Made by a program: the position numbers and the translations under genes
Notes under the pieces: model-generated
What the model was told of the DNA's origin: nothing
Database searches by the model: none
Seen by the model: only the letters and a program-made list of their open reading frames with translations
Assembly: GCF_900105905.1 (NCBI RefSeq)
Contig: NZ_FNSV01000005.1
Coordinates: forward strand, 186,001-250,000
Length of the DNA stretch: 64,000 nt
From: Rhodococcus koreensis
GTDB lineage: Bacteria; Actinomycetota; Actinomycetes; Mycobacteriales; Mycobacteriaceae
Direction of reading: 5' to 3'
Shown here: positions 51,278 to 60,116 of the stretch, piece after piece
Numbering within the stretch: the first letter of the stretch is position 1
Layout of the letters: each line of letters starts with the position of its first letter

Positions 51278-52888
51278 TCAGCGCCTGTGTTGGCCGAGAT
51301 GCGGCACCATGTATCTGATGCAGTTGTCGATCTTCTCGCGCCACGCCGCTATCGCGCCATCCTGATCGGAACTTCCGATCGCCTCCAGGACGCGACCGTC
51401 ATCTGTGATGATCCCCTCCACGGGATGCTGATACGTGACCCCCAGTGCGGCCGCGAACAGGCGGATCTGCAGGGTGAGACGAGTGAACATCGCTTCGATT
51501 CGCGGCATGTCCGCCGCGCGCGCCAGTTCGTCCTGGAGGTCCAGATCCAGCGACCCGGTGACCAGTGGCTCGTCCTCCAGAGCGCTGCGTCCGATGCGTT
51601 GGTACAGGGCGTCGACGGCGTCTGGAACTCCGCCGCCGCGTGCCGCCAGACGACGCACGAGGGCAGTGCCGAGCAGGCCGCGAGCCGTGTAGGACTCCAG
51701 GACGTCGCGTTCGGCGGGTGTCGGCACATAGAAGTTGCCGGCGCGGTCCTGGTCGACCAGACCGTCCTCCACGAGGTGTCGCAGTGCATCGGCGAGTGTC
51801 CCTGCCGACAGCCCCGTGCGTGAACTCATGTTCCGCGCATTGATCACCCGGCCGGCATGCAGGGCACCCTCTGCAATCGCCTCACACAGTCCCGCCACCA
51901 CTATCGCCGCGTCCGTCTCCCGTCGTGCCTCTGCCGCTGCCGCTGCAACTTTGGCCACTGAGTCAGAAGTTCGATCCCACCGAGTCCATTGAAACTCGCC
52001 TCGCGAACCCTGGTACCACCTGCGGACGGCCCGTTGCAGCTCGATCAGCTCGGGAAGCTGACGTGCGTCGATCGCGGATGCCGCGGGAGCCAGCAATTCC
52101 AACCATCGGCCCCTGTCCACGGTCACCGTCCGGATGCTGCGGGTCCGGCGCACCCACCCCGCGGTTGCCTTATCCGGTTCGAAGTCGAGTATCACCGTCA
52201 CCGCGCGATCCCGAGGCGCGTACTGAAGTGCGTGGCGTAAACGTTCACCCGAACCGATCGACATTCCTCGCGGCACGTCCTCAGCGCAGATGGTTCCGCA
52301 CAACAGAACCTCGACCGCATCGGAAATCTCGCGAGACGTCGACGTACTTCGATGCGTCCGTCCTGACTTCGTCGGCCCACTGTGAAACACGAGCACACTA
52401 CTTCCGGGCTCCAGGTGCACGTACGCCAGAACCGCATTGAGCGGCAGGTCAGGATCTGCAGCGGGACCGGCCGCCGGATAGTGTTCGCGCCGGATCCGAG
52501 ACACCGTGGACTGGCTCACCCCTGTGTGTTCGGCGATGCTTCGGGTGGTCCAACGACCTTCCTGAGGAGACTCGAGCACGCACGTCAGAGTGCGGTATAC
52601 CGCATCGTCGGTAGCACTCGGACGGCCCGATCGAGGCGCGTCGGCCAAGCCGTCGATGCCGTACTCGACGTACCGCCTGCGCCATTTCGCGACAGTACGA
52701 ACCGTGACGTCGCTCCGGCGTGCCACCTCTGCCGCGCCCATTTCCGCGCAGCCCAACACGATCCTCGCGCGAGCGGCCTGAGCTTGCGTCGTTCGGCGGG
52801 ATGTCGCCATGCGACTCAACTCGGCACGCTGAGCGACGGTCAGCTGCAGGGGACCGCTTCTCACACCCGAATAGTACCTACTTTTCAC
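51278..52888 (-). CDS. Transposase-derived HTH fused to a GntR/FCD regulator
   Basis: This 536-residue chimera has three parts. Residues 15-140 match the paired HTH of IS630-type transposases (TTQAQAARARIVLGCAEMGA, DVTVRTVAKWRRRYVEYGID, GVSQSTVSRI). Residues 148-275 look like an eroded IS630 DDE domain: VTVILDFEPDKA keeps the second Asp, but the DEK-type first motif and final Glu are lost. Residues 325-530 are a GntR winged HTH (SSRTGLSAGTLADALRHLVE) and a helical FCD ligand domain in which the usual metal-binding histidines are mostly absent. It lies between two paralogous MFS genes. GTG at 52888 is the likely start, without a clear ribosome-binding site. Transposition is very unlikely; transcriptional control is inferred. 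Confidence 0.8.
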   Translation of the reverse strand: MKSRYYSGVRSGPLQLTVAQRAELSRMATSRRTTQAQAARARIVLGCAEMGAAEVARRSDVTVRTVAKWRRRYVEYGIDGLADAPRSGRPSATDDAVYRTLTCVLESPQEGRWTTRSIAEHTGVSQSTVSRIRREHYPAAGPAADPDLPLNAVLAYVHLEPGSSVLVFHSGPTKSGRTHRSTSTSREISDAVEVLLCGTICAEDVPRGMSIGSGERLRHALQYAPRDRAVTVILDFEPDKATAGWVRRTRSIRTVTVDRGRWLELLAPAASAIDARQLPELIELQRAVRRWYQGSRGEFQWTRWDRTSDSVAKVAAAAAEARRETDAAIVVAGLCEAIAEGALHAGRVINARNMSSRTGLSAGTLADALRHLVEDGLVDQDRAGNFYVPTPAERDVLESYTARGLLGTALVRRLAARGGGVPDAVDALYQRIGRSALEDEPLVTGSLDLDLQDELARAADMPRIEAMFTRLTLQIRLFAAALGVTYQHPVEGIITDDGRVLEAIGSSDQDGAIAAWREKIDNCIRYMVPHLGQHRR

Positions 52889-53193
52889 TCACGGAAGCGT
52901 GGTTCGGCTGCACCTCTCCCCTGAGCGGCTTCCTCTGCCGCATCCTTTCATGCAGCCCCAATGTGATGCCCGCCACTGTTGTCGGTGCGTCGAGTCGCAA
53001 CGCTCGCGCCGACAGGCGAGGGCTCACGCATGGCCAGTTGTGAGCTCCGCCCGAACGGCGCTGCAGCAACTGCTTCGCAAGGTCCGCCGGGCCGCCATCA
53101 AGCGCCGAACCGGGCGCTGATTGATCCGCTGACGCAGCAAGGAGATCTCCATATGTCACAGTCCGATACCCGGTGCGCGTTCAGGAGATTCCG
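52889..53193. other. Intergenic region between the chimeric regulator and MFS copy 2
   Basis: About 305 bases separate the divergent regulator and transporter genes. Apart from AGGAGATTCCG before the transporter ATG, no gene or convincing palindrome was seen. A second FadR-type operator would be expected if the regulator also controls this transporter; none is obvious. Confidence 0.4.
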
Positions 53194-54543
53194 ATGCCAT
53201 TGACAGGAAGCGCCACAGCCGATTCGGGCGCAAGCGCCACCACTTCCGAGGCCTTTCGAAAGAAGTTCCAGATCCGACTGATCGCCGTCCTGGTCGGCGG
53301 TATGTTCCTCGACGGCTACATTCTCGGCATCATCGGCCCAGTCACCCATACGATCGAGACGAGTGTCGTCGGCATGACCACGGCCTGGATCGGGTTGGAG
53401 GCGGCTTCGGCTCTGATCGGCATCATGATCGGATCTCCGATCGGGGGGTGGCTCGCCGACAAGCTGGGCCGCAAGCCGCTCCTGTTCTGGGACATCATCC
53501 TGTTCGCCGTCGCATCGGCCGCGCAACTCTTCGTCGACGGGCCGCTCGAGCTGTTCCTCGTCCGGCTGGTGATGGGCCTTGCCGTCGGCATCGAGTACGC
53601 GGTCGGCTGGCCCCTGCTGGCGGAGTTCGCACCCACACACCTGCGCGGCCGGTTGCTGGGGGGCACCGTCATCGCGTGGTACGCCGGATTCTGCGTTGCG
53701 TACATCGTCGGGTACTACCTCGATAGCGCCGGGGTGAGCTGGAATATCGTGCTGGCGACGAGCACTCCGATCGCTGTCGCCATCCTGATCGGTCGCATCG
53801 GCCTGCCTGAATCACCGCTATGGTTGTGGAGTAAGGGTAAGGAAGAACAGGCCAAGGGGATCGTCGGCAAGTATCTGGACACCGACTACATGACCGATAT
53901 GGTCAAGGCCAAGAGTGGCGGACCGGCCGGCTCGATCGCCATGTTGTTCTCGCCTTCGGTCTGGCGATCCACACTGTTCACGGCGGGGTTCTGGGCATGC
54001 GCTGTCACCCCGTATTTCGCGATCGCGACCTTTGCAGACAACCTTCTTAAGGATTTCGGACTCACCGGCCTCCTGGGAGGTGTGAGCCTGTCGGTGTTCG
54101 CAGTGTTGGGAGTAACCGCAACCATCCTGGTCGTCGACAGGGTCAAGCGGCGAACGCTCACGGTACCGCCGCAATGGATCGCGGCGATCGTGCTTGTGAT
54201 CGCCGGGCTGTGGGCGGGTGCGCCGCCGATGATCATGCTCGCACTGTTCCTCCTCTTCTCCTTCCTGAATGCCGGATACACCGCGATGACCGCCATCTAC
54301 CCGAGTGAGGTGTTCCCCACCGAAGTTCGAGGGCTTGGCACCGGGTTCGCGGCAGCAGGAAGCCGGGTAGGAGCGGCGGCCGGACTCTTCCTCATTCCGA
54401 TGTCGATCGAGAATCTGGGTGTTCCCACCACTATCCTGATCGCCGCGGCGATCACGTTCGTCGGAGCGGCGCTGTCACAGTGGCTGGCACCCGAGACCGG
54501 CGGAAAGCCTCTGAGTGAACTAGCTGAGAACGTCAGCCACTGA
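53194..54543 (+). CDS. MFS transporter, sugar-porter/aromatic-acid type (copy 2)
   Basis: This 449-residue, 12-TM transporter closely parallels copy 1: AVLVGGMFLDGYILGIIGPV, GGWLADKLGRKPLLFWD, GLPESPLWLWSKGK, TVPPQWIAAIVLVIAGLWAG, YPSEVFPTEVRGLGTGFAAA and APETGGKPL. The ATG at 53194 follows AGGAG. It is followed 80 bases later by the phosphatase gene. The two transporters flanking a single regulator suggest duplication with split control. Confidence 0.94.
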   Translation: MPLTGSATADSGASATTSEAFRKKFQIRLIAVLVGGMFLDGYILGIIGPVTHTIETSVVGMTTAWIGLEAASALIGIMIGSPIGGWLADKLGRKPLLFWDIILFAVASAAQLFVDGPLELFLVRLVMGLAVGIEYAVGWPLLAEFAPTHLRGRLLGGTVIAWYAGFCVAYIVGYYLDSAGVSWNIVLATSTPIAVAILIGRIGLPESPLWLWSKGKEEQAKGIVGKYLDTDYMTDMVKAKSGGPAGSIAMLFSPSVWRSTLFTAGFWACAVTPYFAIATFADNLLKDFGLTGLLGGVSLSVFAVLGVTATILVVDRVKRRTLTVPPQWIAAIVLVIAGLWAGAPPMIMLALFLLFSFLNAGYTAMTAIYPSEVFPTEVRGLGTGFAAAGSRVGAAAGLFLIPMSIENLGVPTTILIAAAITFVGAALSQWLAPETGGKPLSELAENVSH

Positions 54544-54623
54544 CGAGACTTCTACGAGATCGCCCGGGCATCAGCGGACACTCCACGGATGCCCGGGCGA
54601 CCAGATTGGAAAGGGGCCGCGAC

Positions 54624-55445
54624 TTGAGTATTCGTGTCGCCGTGATCGGCGATATCGGTGGGCATCGTGAGGAACTCGCAAGAGAACTCCGCCGCCTCGG
54701 CGCCGACGAGAACGGCCGGCTGCCCGAGGACCTCGTCGTCGTTCAGGTGGGTGACCTCATCCACCGCGGCCCTGACTCCGACGGCGTCGTCCGTCTCGTC
54801 GATCGATATCTACGCAAACAGCCCGAACGGTGGATTCAACTGATCGGCAATCACGAAGCCCACTACCTTCGACCCCCGGTCTTCGACTGGAATGAACGCC
54901 TGGGCTTCGGCTCCCGGCGGACCATCCGCCGATGGTGGCGCGACGGCATCGCCCACGCCGCCGTCGCGGTCCACACGGCGGACGAAGAGTTCCTCATCAC
55001 TCACGCCGGAGTCACCGAACCATTCTGGCGCCATCGGCTCGACAGCACCGACTCTGCCGCCGAGTCGGCCGTCAGGCTCAACGCCACAGCCCGGGACGAA
55101 GACACTGCACTGTTCGACGGCGGGTGCATCCTCGGAGGCGGCCCACCGAACCCTCAGGTAGGCCCCATCTGGGCCGACCGCGAGCTCGAACTGCTTCCGG
55201 GATGGCGCAATCGCCCAATGCCCTTCAGCCAGGTGCATGGCCACAGCGGCTCCCACGGCGACTGCGCCGACGAGAGGACGTTCTATGATGCCCGGCAGCG
55301 TCATGAGGTGACGCTGCTGGAAGGCGGCCGGATCATCGGCATCGACCCGGGCCATCGCGCCGATCCGCAGCAGAACTGGCGGTCTCTTGTACTGACGGCA
55401 ACCGAGCCCCCACGAATCGCATACGAACACAGGGCCACCGCGTAA
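54624..55445 (+). CDS. Calcineurin-like metallophosphatase (PPP-like)
   Basis: This protein of about 273 residues has the binuclear metallophosphoesterase motifs in order: GDIGGH (GDxHG-like), VGDLIHRGPDS (GDxxDRG), LIGNHEAHYL (GNHE), FLITHAGVT and QVHGHSG. The DRG arginine position is occupied by Arg of HRG, as in PPP-type protein phosphatases and bis(5'-nucleosyl)tetraphosphatases. The start is TTG at 54624 with AAAGGGG upstream; an earlier TTG at 54606 is possible. It is followed by the cNMP/CBS protein after four bases, so the two are probably co-transcribed signalling genes. Confidence 0.88.
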   Translation: MSIRVAVIGDIGGHREELARELRRLGADENGRLPEDLVVVQVGDLIHRGPDSDGVVRLVDRYLRKQPERWIQLIGNHEAHYLRPPVFDWNERLGFGSRRTIRRWWRDGIAHAAVAVHTADEEFLITHAGVTEPFWRHRLDSTDSAAESAVRLNATARDEDTALFDGGCILGGGPPNPQVGPIWADRELELLPGWRNRPMPFSQVHGHSGSHGDCADERTFYDARQRHEVTLLEGGRIIGIDPGHRADPQQNWRSLVLTATEPPRIAYEHRATA

Positions 55446-55449
55446 CCCC

Positions 55450-57582
55450 ATGACCGGGGGTTTTCTCTCACAAGATGCCCCGGCCTCCAAAGTCCAGAAT
55501 GCCACCGTGCATTCGGACCGACCCGAACGTAGAGGACGACTCTTGTCTGTGGACGAGTCAGCGCAGCGCGCCGAAACCACCGATCTGTTGGCGCTCCTGA
55601 CGAGCTGCCGTCCGTTCGACTCGCTGACGCCCGACGGCCGGGCCAGCGCAGTCGCGTCCGCGGACGTGCAGGATTTCGCGGCCGGCGACCTCGTGGTGGA
55701 CGCGTTCGGGGAAGTGCCCGCGGACATCTTCGTGGTCGTTTCGGGCGAAGTCGATCTGTGGCTCGATCCCGACCGAATCGGAGAGCCACCGGGCGACAGC
55801 TTCGGTCGTGGCGAAGCTCTCGGGTTCTCCGCGGCTTTGACCGAAAGGGCGATAGGGCCTCGGGTCGTCGCCAGGTCGGCGGCAAAGATTGCTCGATTCC
55901 CCGCCGATGTGGTCATTCCTGCCTTCGCCTCCCGGGGCGGGGCTCGGTTCCTCGCCGAACACATCTCCCACGCGCGGCGGTTGGCATCCGGCCCCCCGAC
56001 CTACACCGTGATGGCGGATCTGGTGCGCCAGGCACCACTGATCGTCGCGGCCGATGCCCCTGCGATCGACATCGCCCGCGACATGACCAGGCGTGGCCTT
56101 CCCTGCGCCGCTGTCGACGTCGGGGAAGGTCGATACGGCCTCGTCACCGACGAGGGGTTGCGCCGACGAATCCTCGCCGAGGGGCTACCCGTGGACTCGC
56201 CCGCGCACGCTGTGATGACATACCCAGCCACGACCACCTCGCTGGGCACGTCATCGGCCGACGCACTGATCGAGATGCTCGATAACGAGGTTCAATTCCT
56301 GCTCGTCACGAGCGAAGATGGCGCGCTGACCGGTGTGGTGGGCGAGCGGGACTTCATGTCCTCGTCCACCACAGCCGGTGTCAGCATCAAAGAGCAGATC
56401 CGCAAGGCGCGCACCGTCGACGATCTCGTCGTCCGCGCCCTCCGGGTCCCCGCAGTGCTGGGCGATCTCCTCGAGCGGGGGCTCGCCGCGGACCGTGTTA
56501 TCGCAGTGAACTCGACCATCGTCGACGCCATCATCCGGCGCGCGGTCGCCCTGGTCTTCGAGGACCACGCGGCCCTCACCATGGAGGCGTTCACCTGGCT
56601 CTCACTCGGCAGCAACGGTCGCCGCGAGGCGGTGCTCTCCTCGGATGTCGATGCCGCCGTGACCTTCGACGACGAGTACGCCGACGAAATACCGCGCTAC
56701 CGCGAGGCGTTCGCTGTGGTCGGCGAAGTGCTCACCCGATGCGGGATCAGCGTCGACGCCCACCGCGCCTTCCCCTCACACGAAGGCTTCTCCCGTACCC
56801 ACTCGCAGTGGCGGGCAGCGGCGAGAGGGTGGCTCGCCCGGCCGCGGGAGAATCAGGGCACGATCATGGCGTCGATACTCGTCGACGCGCGGCCGATCTT
56901 CGGTGACCCGAGTCTGCCCGAACCGGCGCGCGTGTTCGCCGACTTCAACAGCCATCCGGCCGCCGTGGAAATGCTGCTGTACGAGTCGCTCGCCCGCCGG
57001 GCCAAGCTGACCACCATGCGCGACAAGCTCGCCGGCCGCGGCGACGCCTTCGACGTCAAGGCCCGCGGGCTCGCACCGATCATCAACATTGCCCGCTGGG
57101 TGGCGCTCGGGGTCGGCTCCGCCGAACTGCAGACCATTGGACGACTACGGGCGGCCTCCGGCTCGGCACTGCTTCCCGAACGCGATGCCGACCGTCTCAT
57201 CGAGGCATTCGAGGTCTTGCAGCTACTGCGCCTCGAACACCAGCTCCGGCAGGCTGAGGCCGGAGAAGTGCCCGACGACATCCTCGCTCGCGACGAGATC
57301 TCACCGATCGACCGCAGCGTCGTCGAACGGACCGTCCGTGAGGTCTCGGCAATCCAACGCCGCATGGATCGCGTCGCCCATATGCTGCCGGCCGACCAAC
57401 TCGTCCGTCCACGTCCCGCGATGCCCCCGCCCAGCGAGCTTCCAGGTCCCGGAGGCGAGCGGGCAAGCGATTCCAGTCGTCGATCAGGCGACCCGATGCG
57501 CGCGGCCCGGGCAGCCAAAGACCTCGCAAGAAACAGGGGCCTACGGAAGGTCGTGAGGCGCGGCAGGCGACTCGATCCGTAG
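55450..57582 (+). CDS. cNMP-binding/CBS/DUF294 nucleotidyltransferase signalling protein
   Basis: This 710-residue multidomain protein has a cyclic-nucleotide-binding-like domain (about 50-170, with VVVSGEVDLWL), two CBS repeats (about 180-305), a DUF294 nucleotidyltransferase domain with LGSNGRREAVLSSDVDAAVTF-type catalytic loop (about 385-405; GSxxRxExxxxSDxD) and a C-terminal DUF294_C helical domain. The architecture resembles GlnD-like regulatory nucleotidyltransferases. The C-terminal 60 residues are basic and Pro/Ser rich. The start is uncertain; TTG/GTG codons at 55543-55549 behind GAGGACGA would remove about 31 residues. Confidence 0.9.
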   Translation: MTGGFLSQDAPASKVQNATVHSDRPERRGRLLSVDESAQRAETTDLLALLTSCRPFDSLTPDGRASAVASADVQDFAAGDLVVDAFGEVPADIFVVVSGEVDLWLDPDRIGEPPGDSFGRGEALGFSAALTERAIGPRVVARSAAKIARFPADVVIPAFASRGGARFLAEHISHARRLASGPPTYTVMADLVRQAPLIVAADAPAIDIARDMTRRGLPCAAVDVGEGRYGLVTDEGLRRRILAEGLPVDSPAHAVMTYPATTTSLGTSSADALIEMLDNEVQFLLVTSEDGALTGVVGERDFMSSSTTAGVSIKEQIRKARTVDDLVVRALRVPAVLGDLLERGLAADRVIAVNSTIVDAIIRRAVALVFEDHAALTMEAFTWLSLGSNGRREAVLSSDVDAAVTFDDEYADEIPRYREAFAVVGEVLTRCGISVDAHRAFPSHEGFSRTHSQWRAAARGWLARPRENQGTIMASILVDARPIFGDPSLPEPARVFADFNSHPAAVEMLLYESLARRAKLTTMRDKLAGRGDAFDVKARGLAPIINIARWVALGVGSAELQTIGRLRAASGSALLPERDADRLIEAFEVLQLLRLEHQLRQAEAGEVPDDILARDEISPIDRSVVERTVREVSAIQRRMDRVAHMLPADQLVRPRPAMPPPSELPGPGGERASDSSRRSGDPMRAARAAKDLARNRGLRKVVRRGRRLDP

Positions 57583-57763
57583 TCGCATGAACTGGACCTC
57601 AGCCATGTCGTCGATGCTGCCCGTGCCTGCGCGCCATACCGGCCACCTTCCGCCCGGATATGGGCCCCTGTCGGCCGTCACCGGCCGGAATGGGATCGTT
57701 GTTCCCCAAGAATGCGCGAACGCGACCACATGAATGGTGCGGCCGCGCGGTGGGAGAAGATGG

Positions 57764-57803
57764 AACCGCGGCCCGGCCCCGAGAACGGGGTCGGGCCGCG
57801 GTT
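57764..57803. terminator. Terminator between convergent genes
   Basis: Eighteen-base arms beginning AACCGCGGCCCGGCCCCG pair with 57786-57803 with one G-T wobble around a four-base loop, just past the stop of the DapA-like gene. Confidence 0.8.
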
Positions 57804-57809
57804 CGTCAA

Positions 57810-58694
57810 TTAGTGGTTCAGGCGGTCCAGGGCTGCCTTGAGACTGGCCTCGGCGTCGGGCTCGAGATCAGCGAGGGGCGACCGAGGGCTCCCGATGTCC
57901 AGGCCCTGGAGGCGGAGTCCTGCCTTCACCGCCTGGGTGAACGGGACCGCCATCATCGCGTCGATGGCCGGGAACACCCGCAGCCAGTTTTCGAGGGCAC
58001 GGTTCAGATCGCCTTCGCGGATTGCCCGGACAACCGCAACGATCTCGTTGGGAACGACGTTCGCCGCGCCGGCCATGATGCCGGCCGCTCCCTCGGTGAG
58101 GGCGCCGAAGCTGAAGCTGTCCCAGCCCATGATCAGCTTGATGTCGTCGCGGTGGTGGTGGATCAGGCGCAGGGCCTGCTCCCAGTCGTGGCTCGAGTCC
58201 TTGACGTATTCGATGTTGTCGATCTCGCGCCCGAACCGCGCGATGCCCTCGGCGCCGAGATTCACACCGGTCACGCCGGGGTTGTTGTAGAGCATGATCG
58301 GCACACTGACCGAACCCGCAACGGTCTCGACGTACCGGTTGATTTCGGTCTCGGTGAGGGGCTCGTAGAACGGGGTGATGAGCATGAGGGCATCGGCGCC
58401 GGTGGCTTCTGCCGCGCGGGATAGGTCCACCGCCTCGCGGGTTGTGAGTGATCCGGTGTGCGCGACCACAGGGACGCGACCGGCGGTGTGCTCGACGACG
58501 ATCTCGAAGATCTGACGGCGCTCGGCGTTCGTCAGCGAGGTGTACTCACCCGTGCCGCCACCGACGACGAGTGCGTCGACGCCGGCGTCGATGTTGCGGT
58601 CGACGACCTTCTGCATGAGCCCGGCGTCGATCTGGTCGTCGGCGGTGAACGGGGTGGGAAGTGCGGTCAGTACGCCGCGGAGTTCCTTGGCCAT
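57810..58694 (-). CDS. DHDPS/NAL-family (DapA-like) aldolase or dehydratase
   Basis: This 294-residue TIM-barrel class I enzyme has the Schiff-base lysine in YVKDSS (Lys165), the catalytic tyrosine in MLYNNPG (Tyr136) and the GGGTGEYTSLT motif (TGE replaces the more common GTTGE). Its role in a sugar/amine catabolic operon rather than lysine synthesis is inferred from its neighbours. Candidate reactions are keto-deoxy-sugar-acid cleavage or dehydration. The ATG at 58694 follows GGAGG. It is last in the operon, before the terminator. Confidence 0.93.
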   Translation of the reverse strand: MAKELRGVLTALPTPFTADDQIDAGLMQKVVDRNIDAGVDALVVGGGTGEYTSLTNAERRQIFEIVVEHTAGRVPVVAHTGSLTTREAVDLSRAAEATGADALMLITPFYEPLTETEINRYVETVAGSVSVPIMLYNNPGVTGVNLGAEGIARFGREIDNIEYVKDSSHDWEQALRLIHHHRDDIKLIMGWDSFSFGALTEGAAGIMAGAANVVPNEIVAVVRAIREGDLNRALENWLRVFPAIDAMMAVPFTQAVKAGLRLQGLDIGSPRSPLADLEPDAEASLKAALDRLNH

Positions 58695-58734
58695 GGCGGC
58701 CTCCTTCTGGTGTCTTGGGGTTGGCGTGGGCAGG

Positions 58735-60099
58735 TCAGGCGCCGGCGGTCTGTCGTGCGGTGGCCAGGACGCTGGCCGCCCCCTGCGCCGCGGTGAAACC
58801 TGAACTCACAGCGGTGTCGGTGTAGAAGGTGCCGAGGAAGTCGCCCGCCAGGAAGACTCGCTCCGAGGGGCGGGTGAGCTCCGGCTGGAGCTTGTGCCGG
58901 CCCGGGAAACAGAACGGGGAACCGAATTCGAACTTCTCCACCCGCGCGTCGGTGACGATGTCCGCGAATCCCGGGAAGATCTGGTCGAGATCGTTCAGGT
59001 AGATGTCGACGATCTCTTTCTCGGGCAGGTCCCACAGCTTGTAGCCGAGGCTTGCCGGTGAGAAGGTCATCATGCTGCCGCCCGGCTGGCGGGTCGTCTC
59101 GCGGCCGCGGGTCAGGTTGCCCTGGTTCAGCGCAACGGTGAAAGACCTGTTGGGGGTTGCGATGCCGTAGGTGCCGTCGTAGGGCATCGGTTGCTGCTCG
59201 TTGGTGAGGAACGCGCCGGCTACGTGCGGCCCGTATTTGATCTGCCCGAGCGCGTCGCGCAGTTCGGGGCGCAGGTTCACGGCGACCTTTTGGGTGATCG
59301 ACGCCGGGGTGGCGAGCACCGCGGTGCGGGCCTTGACCTCGTGGTCGGTCCCGTCCTGGGTGTAGTGGACGACGACGTGGTCGCGGTTCTGGACGACCTC
59401 GTTCACGACCGCGCCGAGTTCGACCCGGTCGCGGATCGACTGTGCGATCGTCTCGGTGAGAGTCGCGGCGCCGCCGACGATGTAGTTACCCAGTCCCTGG
59501 CCGATGTTCCAGATCAGGTTGAAGTAGCCGATGCCGGCGCCTGCGGACAGTACGTCGGGGTCTGCGGCGGACCGCATCGCCACCGAGCAGTAGAAGTCCT
59601 TCGCGGTGTCGGTGGCCTCGCCGATGTAGTCGGCGAAGGTGCGCTCGTCCTCGAAGTTGAAGATGCGCTGCTGCCGGACCTCCGGCGTTTCGCCGCTGCG
59701 CCGCCGCGCGGCCTGCTTGTACCGCAGGACGTCGACACCGAGCCGCGCGCCCACCTTGAGCAGAGACACCCGATCCTTGGTCGTCATCGGGATCCGGAAC
59801 GGGTATGTCTGGATCAGGCCGGTACTCAGGAACTTCCCGTTCATGGCCATGCCCTGCAGCGAGCCCGGGATCGCTGCCCACCGTGTGCCGGTCTCGGCAA
59901 CCAGCTCTGCACTCGAGCTGCCGGCGCCGGCAAACATGTGCCCGCCCCAGTTCATCACGTACTGGCCGTGCTGCTCGGATCGGATCCGGCCGCCGACCCG
60001 CTTGCTGTCGGCTTCGAGAACCTGCAGGTCCCAGTGCCGCAGCCGCCACGCTGCCGAGAGTCCGGCGAGCCCGCCGCCGATGATCACTACGTCTTTCAT
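58735..60099 (-). CDS. FAD-dependent amine oxidase-like protein
   Basis: This 454-residue flavoprotein is of the monoamine oxidase/protoporphyrinogen oxidase superfamily. It has the dinucleotide motif VVIIGGGLAGLSAAWRL at the N-terminus, the VGGRIRSEQHG loop and the C-terminal FAD segment FLAGDFLGTFYTDTAVSSGF. There is no signal peptide, so it is cytoplasmic. It could oxidise an amino or hydroxy compound in the pathway; specificity is open. The ATG at 60099 has a weak GGAACGAAAC leader. It is placed between the FGGY kinase and the DapA-like enzyme. Confidence 0.9.
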   Translation of the reverse strand: MKDVVIIGGGLAGLSAAWRLRHWDLQVLEADSKRVGGRIRSEQHGQYVMNWGGHMFAGAGSSSAELVAETGTRWAAIPGSLQGMAMNGKFLSTGLIQTYPFRIPMTTKDRVSLLKVGARLGVDVLRYKQAARRRSGETPEVRQQRIFNFEDERTFADYIGEATDTAKDFYCSVAMRSAADPDVLSAGAGIGYFNLIWNIGQGLGNYIVGGAATLTETIAQSIRDRVELGAVVNEVVQNRDHVVVHYTQDGTDHEVKARTAVLATPASITQKVAVNLRPELRDALGQIKYGPHVAGAFLTNEQQPMPYDGTYGIATPNRSFTVALNQGNLTRGRETTRQPGGSMMTFSPASLGYKLWDLPEKEIVDIYLNDLDQIFPGFADIVTDARVEKFEFGSPFCFPGRHKLQPELTRPSERVFLAGDFLGTFYTDTAVSSGFTAAQGAASVLATARQTAGA

Positions 60100-60116
60100 T
60101 GTTTCGTTCCGTTCGT

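Noticed and set aside
57764..57803. Possible CRISPR or tandem-repeat element
   Set aside because: Only a single hairpin with terminator position; no repeat-spacer array was seen anywhere in the window.
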